Shown here: positions 53,077-61,329 of the stretch, piece by piece | How positions within the stretch are numbered: position 1 is the stretch's first letter | Layout of the letters: each line of letters begins with the position of its first letter | Origin: Alphaproteobacteria bacterium MedPE-SWcel | GTDB taxonomy: Bacteria; Pseudomonadota; Alphaproteobacteria; Rhodobacterales; Rhodobacteraceae | Length of the DNA stretch: 64,000 bases | Reading direction: 5' to 3' | NCBI GenBank assembly: GCA_001874255.1 | Contig: MPDC01000003.1 | Coordinates: 203,907 to 267,906 of the forward strand | Translations under genes and position numbers: made by a program | Notes under the pieces: model-generated | The model's input: the letters and a program-made list of their open reading frames with translations, nothing else | Told to the model about the DNA's origin: nothing | Databases searched by the model: none

Positions 53077-53939
53077 GTCGCATCCTCCCTGTTCAACAGC
53101 GCTGCAAACCGCTCGATTTCCTCGGGTTTCATCCGGTAGCTGTGGTTGGCATCGGGAAAACGCCCTGAGCGCACATCCTCGGCATAGGCCGCAAAGGCCT
53201 CGGTCGCATCCCGGGCAAGGCTGGCATAGCGCTTGGCGAATTTGGGCTTGAAACTGTCAAAGGCCCCGAGCAGGTCATAGCCATTGAGCAGCTGGCAGGT
53301 GCCCGCCGCGCCAGCCCCGATGGAAAAGGTGAAAATGCTCACGGCCTCGTCCACGGCCTTGCCAACCTCATAGGGCATGGCTTCGATCTCCAACCCGATG
53401 GCGCCGGCGGCCTCGATCGCGCGGGCGTTCTCAATGATCTCCAGCGCGGCCTCGGCCGTGCGGCCCTGCATCTTGAAACCGCCCATCTGGTGGACCCTGT
53501 GCGGCAGCAGGCCGACATGGCTCATGACCGGCACGCCGGCATCCGCAACCGCGCGGATGATATGCGCGCCTTCGCGGCCCAGTTGCAGCTTCAGCGCGTC
53601 GGCGCCGCTTTCTTTCATCATGCGCACCGCATTGGTGACCGCGAGCTCCGGCGTCGCGTAGGAGCCATAGGGCATGGACACGAGGCACAGCGTATTGGGC
53701 GCCCCGCGCCGGACCGCCTGCGTGTGCATGATCATCTGATCAACCGTCATGGCGAGGGTGTTTTCATGGCCATGCAGGGTCATGCCCAGACTGTCGCCCA
53801 CACCGACAATATCGACGCCTGCGCGTTCAGCCCATGTTGCGGTCAACACTTCGCCGACGGCGACCATGACCAGCCGTTCGCCTGCCGCTTTCTTCTGCGC
53901 CAGCTCGGGCAGGCTGAGTTTTCGACGTGTCTCGGTCAT
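53073..53939 (-). CDS. PanB-like ketopantoate hydroxymethyltransferase paralog
   Basis: A TIM-barrel protein of about 288 residues with VGVGDSLGMTLHGHENTLAMTVDQMIMHTQAVRRGAP, DALKLQLGRE, MSHVGLLPHRVHQMGGFKMQGRT and GLEIEAMP, the metal and catalytic segments of PanB, which transfers a hydroxymethyl group from methylene-THF to 2-oxoisovalerate. Several residues differ from housekeeping PanB (GDSLGMT in place of GDSLGMV, LKLQLG for VKLEGG), and it is co-transcribed with a demethylating oxygenase, so it may act on another acid or handle one-carbon units. The start is the ATG at 53939; a GTG at 53948 is also possible. Confidence 0.85.
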   Translation of the reverse strand: MTETRRKLSLPELAQKKAAGERLVMVAVGEVLTATWAERAGVDIVGVGDSLGMTLHGHENTLAMTVDQMIMHTQAVRRGAPNTLCLVSMPYGSYATPELAVTNAVRMMKESGADALKLQLGREGAHIIRAVADAGVPVMSHVGLLPHRVHQMGGFKMQGRTAEAALEIIENARAIEAAGAIGLEIEAMPYEVGKAVDEAVSIFTFSIGAGAAGTCQLLNGYDLLGAFDSFKPKFAKRYASLARDATEAFAAYAEDVRSGRFPDANHSYRMKPEEIERFAALLNREDAT

Positions 53940-53972
53940 TTGGCTCACTTGCGACAGGAAGGGTCGTTTTTA

Positions 53973-53990
53973 TTGTTCCATTTGGAACAA
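53973..53990. promoter_or_regulatory. Perfect palindromic MarR-type operator
   Basis: TTGTTCCA-TT-TGGAACAA is a perfect 8-bp inverted repeat with a 2-base spacer in the divergent promoter between the PanB-like/Rieske pair and the MarR gene. The size and symmetry suit a MarR dimer. Confidence 0.75.
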
Positions 53991-54056
53991 TGTGCGCTAA
54001 AACTCGGACCGCTGGCAATAGGAAATCCGGCAGGACAAGAAGCAACGGGCCCAAGA

Positions 54057-54530
54057 ATGACGGATGCAAACACCCCGGATCTGATGCAGATATTTGATAC
54101 GATTGAATATCCCGAAGCCTACCGGATCACCTATCTGGCCAATGCCATTGTGTTTCCGGCCTATGCCGACATCAAAAAGGACTTTGGTCTGGTGCGCGCC
54201 GAATATATCCTGCTGGCCTGCCTGTCGCATTTTGATGTTCTGACGGCGCAGGAGGTCGCCCGCATCTCGCGTCGCCCGCGCAACACGATCAGCCGTGCGG
54301 TGCACAGGATGCTCGCCGACGGGTATCTGGACCGGGCGCCCGATCCGCTTGACGGGCGTCAGGCCCGGCTGCGCATTACCTCCGCGGGGCGCAGGCTGCA
54401 TGACGAAATATCCGGCTACCTCAGCCGCCGGCAGGATGAGGTATTGGGCAATCTCGATGCCGATGAACGCCGCTCTTTGACCCTTCTTCTGAAAAAGGCG
54501 GCGCTTCATGCCGCCAAGCTCGACACCTGA
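54057..54530 (+). CDS. MarR-family regulator
   Basis: A 157-residue winged-helix regulator: dimerisation helices, then YILLACLSHFDVLTAQEVARISRRPRNTISRAVHRMLADGYLDRAPDPLDGRQARLRITSAGRRL with the MarR wing motif DxRxxxL (DGRQARL). It is divergent from the Rieske/PanB pair and followed ten bases later by a GcvT/DmdA-like gene, so it probably controls both arms through the palindrome at 53973-53990. Ligand unknown, likely an aromatic or methylated substrate. Confidence 0.88.
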   Translation: MTDANTPDLMQIFDTIEYPEAYRITYLANAIVFPAYADIKKDFGLVRAEYILLACLSHFDVLTAQEVARISRRPRNTISRAVHRMLADGYLDRAPDPLDGRQARLRITSAGRRLHDEISGYLSRRQDEVLGNLDADERRSLTLLLKKAALHAAKLDT

Positions 54531-54540
54531 GGCTCTTGCT

Positions 54541-55644
54541 ATGGCTGAAATCGGACCAAACACCCGTCTGCGCGTCTCGCCTTTCTATGAGGCCACAATC
54601 CAGGCGGGGGTCACCGCCTTTTCCCCCTATAATTCGATGCTGATGCCGGTGTCCTATGGCGATCCGGATGCAGAATATGACCGGCTGATGAACGGCGTGT
54701 CCCAATGGGATGTCAGCGTCGAACGCCAGGTCGAAATCAAGGGGCCGGATGCCGCGCATCTGGTACAGCTGATGTCCGTGAGGGACCTGTCGAATATTGA
54801 GGTCGGCAAGGGCAAATACATCCCGATGTGTGACCATCGCGGCGTGTTGATCAATGACCCCGTGGTCCTGAAGCACGAGGACGGGAGGTTTTGGCTGTCG
54901 ATCGGGGACAACAATATCCTGATGTGGGCGCGGGCCATTGCCGCCGAACGCGGCCTGAAGGTCGAGATTTGCGAGCCCGATGTTTCGCCCATGGCGGTGC
55001 AGGGCCCCAAGGCCGAGGATGTGGTCGCCGCGGTTTTTGGCGATTGGGTGCGGGCGCTGAAATACTTCTGGTTCGCCCCGGCCGAGCTCAACGGCATTCC
55101 GCTGATCATCCAGCGGTCAGGCTATTCAAAGCAGGGCGGCTTTGAGATCTATCTGCGCGACGGCGCGCGCGGCACCGAACTCTGGGATATCATCAAGGAA
55201 GCAGGGCAGCCCTGGGGGATTGGTCCGGGCAATCCCAATCCGATCGAGCGGATCGAAAGCGGTCTGCTGTCCTATGGCGGCGACACCGACGATCAGACCA
55301 ATCCGTTTGAGGTCCGGCTGGGGAAATACGTTGACCTTGACCTTGATGACGATGTGGTCGGCATCAAAGCCCTGAGGCGGATCAAGGCGGAGGGCATCAA
55401 GCGACAGCAACTGGGCATTGTGCTGGACACTTCCGAACGCCACCCCGGACACGCGATTTGGTATGATCTGCTGAAAGACGGCGAGCGCGTCGGTCACATG
55501 ACCTGCGGGGCGTGGTCGCGCCGTGCGCAAACCATGATCGGCTTCGCCCTGGTCGACAGCGAATGCCGCGTGGGGGATGCGGTCAGCGTCCGACGTGGGG
55601 GATATATGGATCAAGCCAGCCTGTGCGAGCTGCCCTTCTTTTGA
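54541..55644 (+). CDS. GcvT-family methyltransferase, DMSP demethylase (DmdA)-like
   Basis: A 367-residue tetrahydrofolate-dependent aminomethyl/methyltransferase. SPFYEATIQAGVTAFSPYNSMLMPVSYGDPDAEYDRLMNGVSQWDVSVERQVEIKGPDA, VSPMAVQGPKAEDV, RSGYSKQGGFEIYL and NPIERIESGLLSYGGDT are shared with DmdA and other THF demethylases. True DmdA proteins have a similar length and the RSGWSKQGGFEIY/ESGLLSYGND segments; here W is Y and ND is GD, so this is probably a related subgroup acting on another methyl donor such as a betaine or methoxy compound. Neighbouring oxygenase and PanB-like genes fit methylene/methyl-THF metabolism. Confidence 0.8.
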   Translation: MAEIGPNTRLRVSPFYEATIQAGVTAFSPYNSMLMPVSYGDPDAEYDRLMNGVSQWDVSVERQVEIKGPDAAHLVQLMSVRDLSNIEVGKGKYIPMCDHRGVLINDPVVLKHEDGRFWLSIGDNNILMWARAIAAERGLKVEICEPDVSPMAVQGPKAEDVVAAVFGDWVRALKYFWFAPAELNGIPLIIQRSGYSKQGGFEIYLRDGARGTELWDIIKEAGQPWGIGPGNPNPIERIESGLLSYGGDTDDQTNPFEVRLGKYVDLDLDDDVVGIKALRRIKAEGIKRQQLGIVLDTSERHPGHAIWYDLLKDGERVGHMTCGAWSRRAQTMIGFALVDSECRVGDAVSVRRGGYMDQASLCELPFF

Positions 55645-56100
55645 TGGCGCGCGCACCATGTCTCCGTCGACGGGCCGCACCGCATGGGGTCTTCCGTCAA
55701 TTGCGCAGTGCGTGACCGCTGGTGATTTCTTCAGGCGTCCGGGGCCGGCCGCTGTCCCTGAGACGCTGAACGCAGTGGAGCAGGCAAGCGCCGATCAGGC
55801 GGCGACATACGCAATGATCGAGGATTCTGGCCGGGTCGACTGGTCATTCATCTTGCTGCATTGGTTCCTGTTGCAGAGGTCAAATCGAACCCAGCCCGCG
55901 CCTTCGCGGTCAATGCAGGCGGCACGATCAACCTCTTGTCCGCTTTGGCCGACAATGTGGCCCGGATTTTGGTCTGTTCGTCGAGCCATTTCTACGCCAG
56001 CATGGAAGACGCCTGCACGGAAGACGCCCTTGCGGCAGCCGCCCGGACGGCAGCCGCGGACGAACCGGCTTTGCGAGATCGCTTTGATCCGGACCACTGG
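55645..56100. other. Intergenic stretch with an epimerase remnant
   Basis: Apart from the remnant at about 55790-55995, no coding signal is seen. The region separates the convergent DmdA-like and dimethylglycine-dehydrogenase-like genes. Confidence 0.45.
55790..55995 (+). pseudogene. NAD-dependent epimerase/dehydratase fragment
   Basis: One frame reads GDIRND, then LVIHLAALVPVAEVKSNPARAFAVNAGGTINLL and ARILVCSSSHFYAS, the middle of an extended SDR (the HLAA, N-V-x-GT-x-NLL and SSS motifs). There is no GxxGxxG start upstream and no YxxxK after it, so it is a decayed internal fragment. Confidence 0.65.
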
Positions 56101-58521
56101 TCACCCGCGCAGGCGCAGGCCCGCGGGGTCAAATGGCGGTTCGGCAAGGATCACCGCCCTGTGAGGGCGCCCCAGAACCATCACGTCGACCGCGTCGCCG
56201 GGCGCTGCATCATTGACGTAGCCAAGCGCCAGTGACTTGCCGACTGTATAGCCGTAGGTGCCTGATGTGACGTGGCCAATGCCGACCCCGTCCTTGAAAA
56301 TGGGTTCGCCGCCGGTGGCATCTGCGTTCGAACGCGCCACATCGTCCTCGTTCAGATGCAGAATGACAAGACGCTCGCGCGCGGGGGCGGAGAGCGCCGC
56401 CGCGGCCGCCGGTTTGTTCAGGAACTCCTTCTCCATCTTGCACAACCGGTCCAGCCCCACCTCATGCGGCAGATATTCCGGGCTGTACTCCCGGCTCCAG
56501 GATCCATAGCCCTTTTCGATCCGGAGCGACATCAATGCGCGGCTGCCGACAGGACCCGCGCCGATGCTGCGCCCGGCGTGGATCAACGTCATGTAAAGCT
56601 TTTCCTGATCTTCTGTCGCGCAGTGCAACTCCCATCCGAGATCTCCCGTGAAAGACACCCTGAGCGCCAATACATTGATCCCGTCCAACATCAGCCGCTT
56701 GCTGCGCATGAACGGAAAGGACGCGGAGTCCAGCGCCACATTGGTCATGCGCTGGAGCATTTCTCGCGACCGTGGCCCGGCCACGTTGAAGCCGCAGACA
56801 TCCTGGGTGAGGCTTTCAAAGGATGTGCCCTCGGGCAGCGGAACGGAGGCGAAGAACCGTTTGTGATAGCGCTCCGCCATGCCGGAGCCGATGATCCAGA
56901 ATTCGCGGTCCTCCGTCCGGGTGACTGTGAAATCACCGGCAATGCCGCCCCGCTTTGAAATCAGCGGCGTCAGACAGGACCGCCCGACAGCGGTTGGCAT
57001 GGTATTGGCGAACACGGCGTTCAGCCAGGCTTCGGCATCGGGCCCTGCGCAGCGATATTTGGCAAAGTTCGAAATGTCGATAATGCCCGCCGCGTCGCGC
57101 AGCATCCTGCATTCTGCGCCCACCGGCCCCCACCAGTTCTGACGGGTAAAGCCGTTGGTGTCGCAGAGGCCGGGACGGTCGGCAAACCACAAAGGGTGCT
57201 CCCAGCCTGCAGTCAACCCGAACACCGCCCCCATTTGCTTTTGGGCATCATAGACGGGGCGGGTGCGGGCCGGGCGACCGGCGCTGCGTTCCTCGTTGGG
57301 AAAATGAATGGAGAAGCGGTGCGCATATTGATCCTGCACCCGCGCCCTGGTGAAATCCCTGGTGGCCCAACTGCCGAACCGCGCCACATCCCAGGCGAAC
57401 ATGTCGTATTGCGTCTCGCCCTCGATCATCCACTGGGCCGCCATCAGACCCATGCCGCCGGATTGGGAAAAGCCGGGGATGATGCCGTTGCAGCAGAAAT
57501 AGCCCTGCATCTCCGGCACCGGACCAAACAGCACATTGGCATCGGGTGACCAGATCATCGGCCCGTTGATGACCCGTTTGATGCCAGCCTCGGCGATCAG
57601 CGGCACCCGCGCGATGGCGTTCATCATATTGTCCTCGATCCGGTCCAGATCATCGGGGAACAGATCGTGGGCAAAGTCGAGCGGCGTGCCCTCTTCGGCC
57701 CAGAATTTCATGTCGCGCTCGTAGGCGCCGACCAGCAGGCCCTGACCTTCCTGCCGCAGGTAATATTCCCCGTCGCGGTCGGAAACAGAGGGCAGCCGCC
57801 GCCCCATGTCGGCCACCTCGCGAATGGTCTCGGTCACGAAATACTGGTGTTCGGTGGGCTGCAGCGGCAGATCGAGCCCGGCAAGCGCGGCCACCTCCCG
57901 CCCCCAGAGGCCCGCCGCATTGACCACCCAGTCGGTGCGGATGTCGCCCTTGGGCGTTTTCACGATCCAGCTGCCGTCGTCCTGTGGCTCGGTTGCGGTC
58001 ACGGGGGTGAAACGGTGGATCTCGCCACCGCGCTGGCGGGCCCCGGTGGCATAGGCCTGTGTCACGCCGGAGGGATCGACATTGCCGCCGTCAGGTTCAT
58101 ACATGACACAGCGGATGCCGTCATAGTTCACCAGCGGGTTCAGCTCCTGCGCCTCGGCGATGGAGATCTCGTGGAAATTCATGCCATAGAGCCGGGCCTT
58201 GGCCGCTTGCAGGCGCAGCTGGTGTTCGCGCGCCTCGGTCTGGGCCAGATACAGCGAGCCGGGCTGGAACACGCCGCAGCCCTGGCCGGTCTCTTTTTCC
58301 AGCTCCTTGTAGAGGGTCATCGTATAGTGCTGGAGACGGCTGATATTGGTGCTGTCGTGCAGCCCGTGGATGTTGGCGGCCGCGTGCCAGGTGGAGCCGG
58401 AGGTCAGCTCATCGCGCTCCAGCAGCACCACATCGGACCAGCCGAGTTTGGTCAGGTGATAGAGGATGGAGCATCCGATGACGCCGCCGCCGATCACGAC
58501 GGCCTTGGCTTGTGTGCGCAT
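56101..58521 (-). CDS. Dimethylglycine dehydrogenase-like FAD/THF demethylase
   Basis: An 806-residue two-part enzyme. The N-terminal DAO-type flavodomain has VVIGGGVIGCSILYHLTKLGW, SGSTWHAAANIHGLHDS (the His in STWHAA is where mammalian DMGDH and SARDH bind FAD covalently), and GVDPSGVTQAYATGARQRGGEI-like segments. The GcvT-like C-terminal half has GPVGAECRMLRDAAGIIDISNFAKYRCAGPDAEAWLN and GWELHCATEDQ, which binds THF and accepts the methylene group. Together they convert dimethylglycine or sarcosine to the lower methylamine plus methylene-THF. It follows the Rieske oxygenase and a small gene in the same direction, fitting glycine betaine demethylation. Confidence 0.9.
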   Translation of the reverse strand: MRTQAKAVVIGGGVIGCSILYHLTKLGWSDVVLLERDELTSGSTWHAAANIHGLHDSTNISRLQHYTMTLYKELEKETGQGCGVFQPGSLYLAQTEAREHQLRLQAAKARLYGMNFHEISIAEAQELNPLVNYDGIRCVMYEPDGGNVDPSGVTQAYATGARQRGGEIHRFTPVTATEPQDDGSWIVKTPKGDIRTDWVVNAAGLWGREVAALAGLDLPLQPTEHQYFVTETIREVADMGRRLPSVSDRDGEYYLRQEGQGLLVGAYERDMKFWAEEGTPLDFAHDLFPDDLDRIEDNMMNAIARVPLIAEAGIKRVINGPMIWSPDANVLFGPVPEMQGYFCCNGIIPGFSQSGGMGLMAAQWMIEGETQYDMFAWDVARFGSWATRDFTRARVQDQYAHRFSIHFPNEERSAGRPARTRPVYDAQKQMGAVFGLTAGWEHPLWFADRPGLCDTNGFTRQNWWGPVGAECRMLRDAAGIIDISNFAKYRCAGPDAEAWLNAVFANTMPTAVGRSCLTPLISKRGGIAGDFTVTRTEDREFWIIGSGMAERYHKRFFASVPLPEGTSFESLTQDVCGFNVAGPRSREMLQRMTNVALDSASFPFMRSKRLMLDGINVLALRVSFTGDLGWELHCATEDQEKLYMTLIHAGRSIGAGPVGSRALMSLRIEKGYGSWSREYSPEYLPHEVGLDRLCKMEKEFLNKPAAAAALSAPARERLVILHLNEDDVARSNADATGGEPIFKDGVGIGHVTSGTYGYTVGKSLALGYVNDAAPGDAVDVMVLGRPHRAVILAEPPFDPAGLRLRG

Positions 58522-58707
58522 GATGCTGGTGCTTTCGCTTGTGGGTGTCAGGGCGTGTTCGGGCGGGGTTCAGGGCGTGATAGGGGCGTATGCGGGGCGC
58601 GGTTTTCGATCATCGGGCCATGCTGCAGTCTTGTGCGTCGCCCCGGCGGCGACAAGGTGGAAAAATCTCATGCCCGCACGAGCTGAGGTCAACTGACGCC
58701 AGTGGCC

Positions 58708-59025
58708 TCACCCGGCGGGCAGCGGCCAGGCGCGGCCATAGGCCACCAGCCGCCGGTTCAGCTCGGCAGCGCGCTCCGCCCCGGCTTCCAGCGCAAAGAC
58801 AAAGGCCTGCGTCAGAAAGAAACAGGTCGCGTCAATCTCTCCGCGGCGCTCCATGCGGTCCGCAGCAGCGGCATAGAGCGTGGCCAGCGCATCGCAATCG
58901 CGGCGGGCATGGGCCGCAAGCAGGGCGGCCTCCAGAGCCGCAAGATCATCCGGAACACCGGAAACACCGGAAAAACCGGGAACACTGGAAACACCGGGAA
59001 AACAGGAACACCCGCTGGCCGTCAT
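58708..59025 (-). CDS. Small protein linked to betaine-type Rieske gene
   Basis: A 105-residue protein in the ATGA overlap with the Rieske gene. After a Gly/Ser/Val/Pro-rich, repeat-encoded N-terminal stretch (about residues 7-25) comes a helical domain DLAALEAALLAAHARRDCDALATLYAAAADRMERRGEIDATCFFLTQAFVFALEAGAERAAELNRRLVAYG, resembling a tetratricopeptide-like or regulatory helical bundle. Function unknown; the tight coupling suggests it assists the oxygenase or demethylase. Its N-terminus is lengthened by a 9-bp tandem repeat. Confidence 0.65.
   Translation of the reverse strand: MTASGCSCFPGVSSVPGFSGVSGVPDDLAALEAALLAAHARRDCDALATLYAAAADRMERRGEIDATCFFLTQAFVFALEAGAERAAELNRRLVAYGRAWPLPAG
58951..59012. 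repeat. In-frame 9-bp tandem repeat (about seven units)
   Basis: Units such as CGGAAACAC, CGGAAAAAC, CGGGAACAC, TGGAAACAC and CGGGAAAAC follow each other. The period of 9 preserves the reading frame, so copy-number change would alter the length of the protein's N-terminal GVSSVPGFSGVSGVP stretch in steps of three residues. Confidence 0.8.
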
Positions 59026-60176
59026 GCCCGGCGTCCTGCCTCGATCTGGGTGGCGACCCAATGATGAAAGCCATGCGTCGGCCCGTCCATCACGGGCGAG
59101 AACCGCCCGCCGTCGAACATCGGCCCATGACGGCCCTTCTGCATGCCTTCGACGACAAAGATATCCTCTTCGAACACGGTCTTCCACAGCTGGGCATTCT
59201 GTTGGCGCAGCGGCTCCAGCGCGGGGGTCTCCGCGCCGGGCCGGGCGTAGTAGAGCGCGATATGCTCCACCGTGGTTTCACAGTCCCTTGGCTCCAGCAC
59301 GATGGCAAAGGTGTGATCGCGCTGCACCCCCAGGAGGACATTCGGATAGACCGCCACATATTCGCCGCCGGTGTCCCACTGCGCGCTCAGCTCCTCGAAA
59401 TCCGGAAAGATCTCGCCACCGGCCCCCTGCAACTGGCGATAGACGAGGGTGCCCTGACCGGAAAACGCGCCGGGCTGTTCGATATTGTAGTGATCCTCGA
59501 GCCGGGAATAGCTGTTCAATCCGGGATGGACCCAGGGCAGGTGGTAGCTTTCGCAGTAGTTCTCCACCGCCAGTTTCCAGTTGGTTCTGACCTCCAGCTG
59601 AAAGGAACTGTCCGCCCCGCCATGAAAGAGCGGTTTGGCAAATTCGCGCCAGCGCGCGATCAGGGCGCCATGGGCCTCCTCGAAGGGGGCGGCCCGGCCA
59701 TCGATATTGACAAAGATCACATCCTGCCAGACATGGGCGCGAAACCTCACCAGACCCAAGTCCTCCATTCTGATGTCGGGATGGGTATTCTGGCCGACCC
59801 CGCCGACATGGGGCGCCGCGCGGAGCTGTCCCTGCAGGCTGTAGCACCAGCTGTGATAGGGGCAGCGGAGGGTGCCGCGAATGTTTCTCGGCGCGTCAAC
59901 GAGGATCATGCCCCGGTGGCGGCAGGTGTTTTGATAGACATGGACCGCGCCCTCCTGATCGCGCAGCAGCAGCAGGGGCACGCCGAGGAAGTCCACCGGT
60001 TTTGCGTCGCCCGCCTCGGGGATGTCCTTGCCAAACCCGACCCCGGCCCAATTGGCAAACAGCACCGACTGACGTTCCTCGGCAAAGATCACCGGGTCGA
60101 TATAATGGGCATTGGGCAGGCCATTGGCCCGGTTGACGGGCATCATCACAGTTTCCAGCGAAGCGGGCTTGGTCAT
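59022..60176 (-). CDS. Rieske oxygenase, glycine betaine/choline-type (GbcA-like)
   Basis: A 384-residue oxygenase. Rieske ligands are C85, H87, C105 and H108 (CRHRG, CPYHSW). The catalytic motif NWKLAVENYCESYHLPWVHPGL with the iron-binding histidines and downstream acidic residue matches the CntA/GbcA/choline-monooxygenase group, which hydroxylates a quaternary ammonium methyl group to release formaldehyde. The likely reaction here is glycine betaine to dimethylglycine, whose product would feed the DMGDH-like enzyme encoded downstream. No GbcB-like reductase is in the window. Substrates such as stachydrine or carnitine remain possible. Confidence 0.85.
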   Translation of the reverse strand: MTKPASLETVMMPVNRANGLPNAHYIDPVIFAEERQSVLFANWAGVGFGKDIPEAGDAKPVDFLGVPLLLLRDQEGAVHVYQNTCRHRGMILVDAPRNIRGTLRCPYHSWCYSLQGQLRAAPHVGGVGQNTHPDIRMEDLGLVRFRAHVWQDVIFVNIDGRAAPFEEAHGALIARWREFAKPLFHGGADSSFQLEVRTNWKLAVENYCESYHLPWVHPGLNSYSRLEDHYNIEQPGAFSGQGTLVYRQLQGAGGEIFPDFEELSAQWDTGGEYVAVYPNVLLGVQRDHTFAIVLEPRDCETTVEHIALYYARPGAETPALEPLRQQNAQLWKTVFEEDIFVVEGMQKGRHGPMFDGGRFSPVMDGPTHGFHHWVATQIEAGRRA

Positions 60177-60237
60177 GGCACTCTCCTGCGATCTCTAGCT
60201 GACAGAGCATGGGAGCGGAGCCGGGGGTGGCTCAATA

Positions 60238-61173
60238 TCAGAAAAGCTCACCTATAGCTGAGCTGGGTTCATCCGAGACGCGGCGGGCCTCGGCAATGAT
60301 CCAGTCGCGCAGCATGCGGGCGCTGGGCGTCAGCTCTTCTTCGGGTTTGCAGATCAGATAGAATTTCTGCGGTGCCGACAGCACATGCGGCGCGATGATC
60401 TGCAGGTCGCCGCGGTTCAGCACCGGCCGGATCAGCTGTTCCCAACCCAGCGTCAGCCCGGCGCCATCCTGCGCCGCCTGCAGCGCGATCGAATAGTTGT
60501 TGACCCGGATGCCCGAGGCCACCGGCCCCCTGTAGCCCAGCTGCCGGAACCAGTCGTGCCATTTGGTCCAGCTGATATCGTCGCCCTCCAGATGGATCAG
60601 CCGCTGCCGGGCAAGGGTTTCCAGATCGGCGCCTTTCAGCTCGGCCGCCTTGTCTGCGGCGGTCACCGGCAGCAGCCGGTCGCGATACAGCGGAAACTGT
60701 TCCAGCCGGGGGTCTTTTTCGCGCCCGTACCAGATATAGAGATCCAGCTCCGCCGAGGTGGTAAAGGCCTTGTCGCGGACGACCTGATTAATGTTGACCT
60801 CCGGATGGGCGCGCCAGAACCGGATCACTGCGGGCGACAGCCACAGGGAGGCCATGGCGGTGGTCGACCCCACTGTCACCACCCCCGCCGAGCCGTGATC
60901 GCGGACCGTCTGCAGGCTTTGCGAGATACGCGTGAAGGAGACCGCCAGCGCGTCATAGAGGGTCCGGCCGGGCAGGGTCAGCTCGACGCCGCGATGCTTG
61001 CGTTGAAACAGCGTCACCCCGAGTTCCCCCTCCAGCGCCTTGATCTGATGGCTGACCGCCCCCGGCGTGACCGAGAGCTCCTCGGCGGCCTGTTTGAAAC
61101 TGAGGTGCCGCGCCGCGGCCTCAAAGGCGGTGAGAGTCGTCAGCGGCGGCAGGTCATAGTGGCGGCGAGACAT
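60238..61173 (-). CDS. LysR-family regulator
   Basis: A 311-residue LTTR. The helix-turn-helix (PPLTTLTAFEAAARHLSFKQAAEELSVTPGAVSHQIKALEGELGVTLFQRKHRGVELT) is of the GcvA type, which fits glycine/betaine metabolism. The effector domain (VGSTTAMASLWLSPAVIRFWRAHPEVNINQVVRDK) follows. It precedes the betaine-type Rieske gene in the same direction by 61 bases and is divergent from pxpB, so it could control either or both sides. Confidence 0.9.
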   Translation of the reverse strand: MSRRHYDLPPLTTLTAFEAAARHLSFKQAAEELSVTPGAVSHQIKALEGELGVTLFQRKHRGVELTLPGRTLYDALAVSFTRISQSLQTVRDHGSAGVVTVGSTTAMASLWLSPAVIRFWRAHPEVNINQVVRDKAFTTSAELDLYIWYGREKDPRLEQFPLYRDRLLPVTAADKAAELKGADLETLARQRLIHLEGDDISWTKWHDWFRQLGYRGPVASGIRVNNYSIALQAAQDGAGLTLGWEQLIRPVLNRGDLQIIAPHVLSAPQKFYLICKPEEELTPSARMLRDWIIAEARRVSDEPSSAIGELF

Positions 61174-61214
61174 TCGGCACCTCTCGGCTTGGGGCGGGGT
61201 GGCATGCGGCGAAC

Positions 61215-61253
61215 TCTGGCGAGTATGGGGCCTTGCCAGAGGCTTGGCGAGTA
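61215..61253. promoter_or_regulatory. Candidate LysR binding region
   Basis: TGGCGAGTA occurs twice (61217-61225 and 61245-61253), 28 bases apart, and TCTGGC-N14-GCCAGA forms an inverted repeat at 61215-61240. All lie in the divergent promoter between the LysR gene and pxpB, where LTTR sites are expected. Confidence 0.45.
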
Positions 61254-61329
61254 GGCATCCCGACAAAAGGCCGGTTGGATCCGACATTTGGGACTGGCAT
61301 TTCGCAGCCCTCGCTGGCAGGGATATGGC

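Noticed and set aside
54541..55644. Plain annotation as DMSP demethylase
   Set aside because: Close relatedness is visible but signature residues differ and no dmdB/C/D genes are near, so only a DmdA-like call is given.
56101..58686. Plus-strand open frames opposite the dimethylglycine-dehydrogenase-like gene
   Set aside because: They are antisense shadows without motifs.
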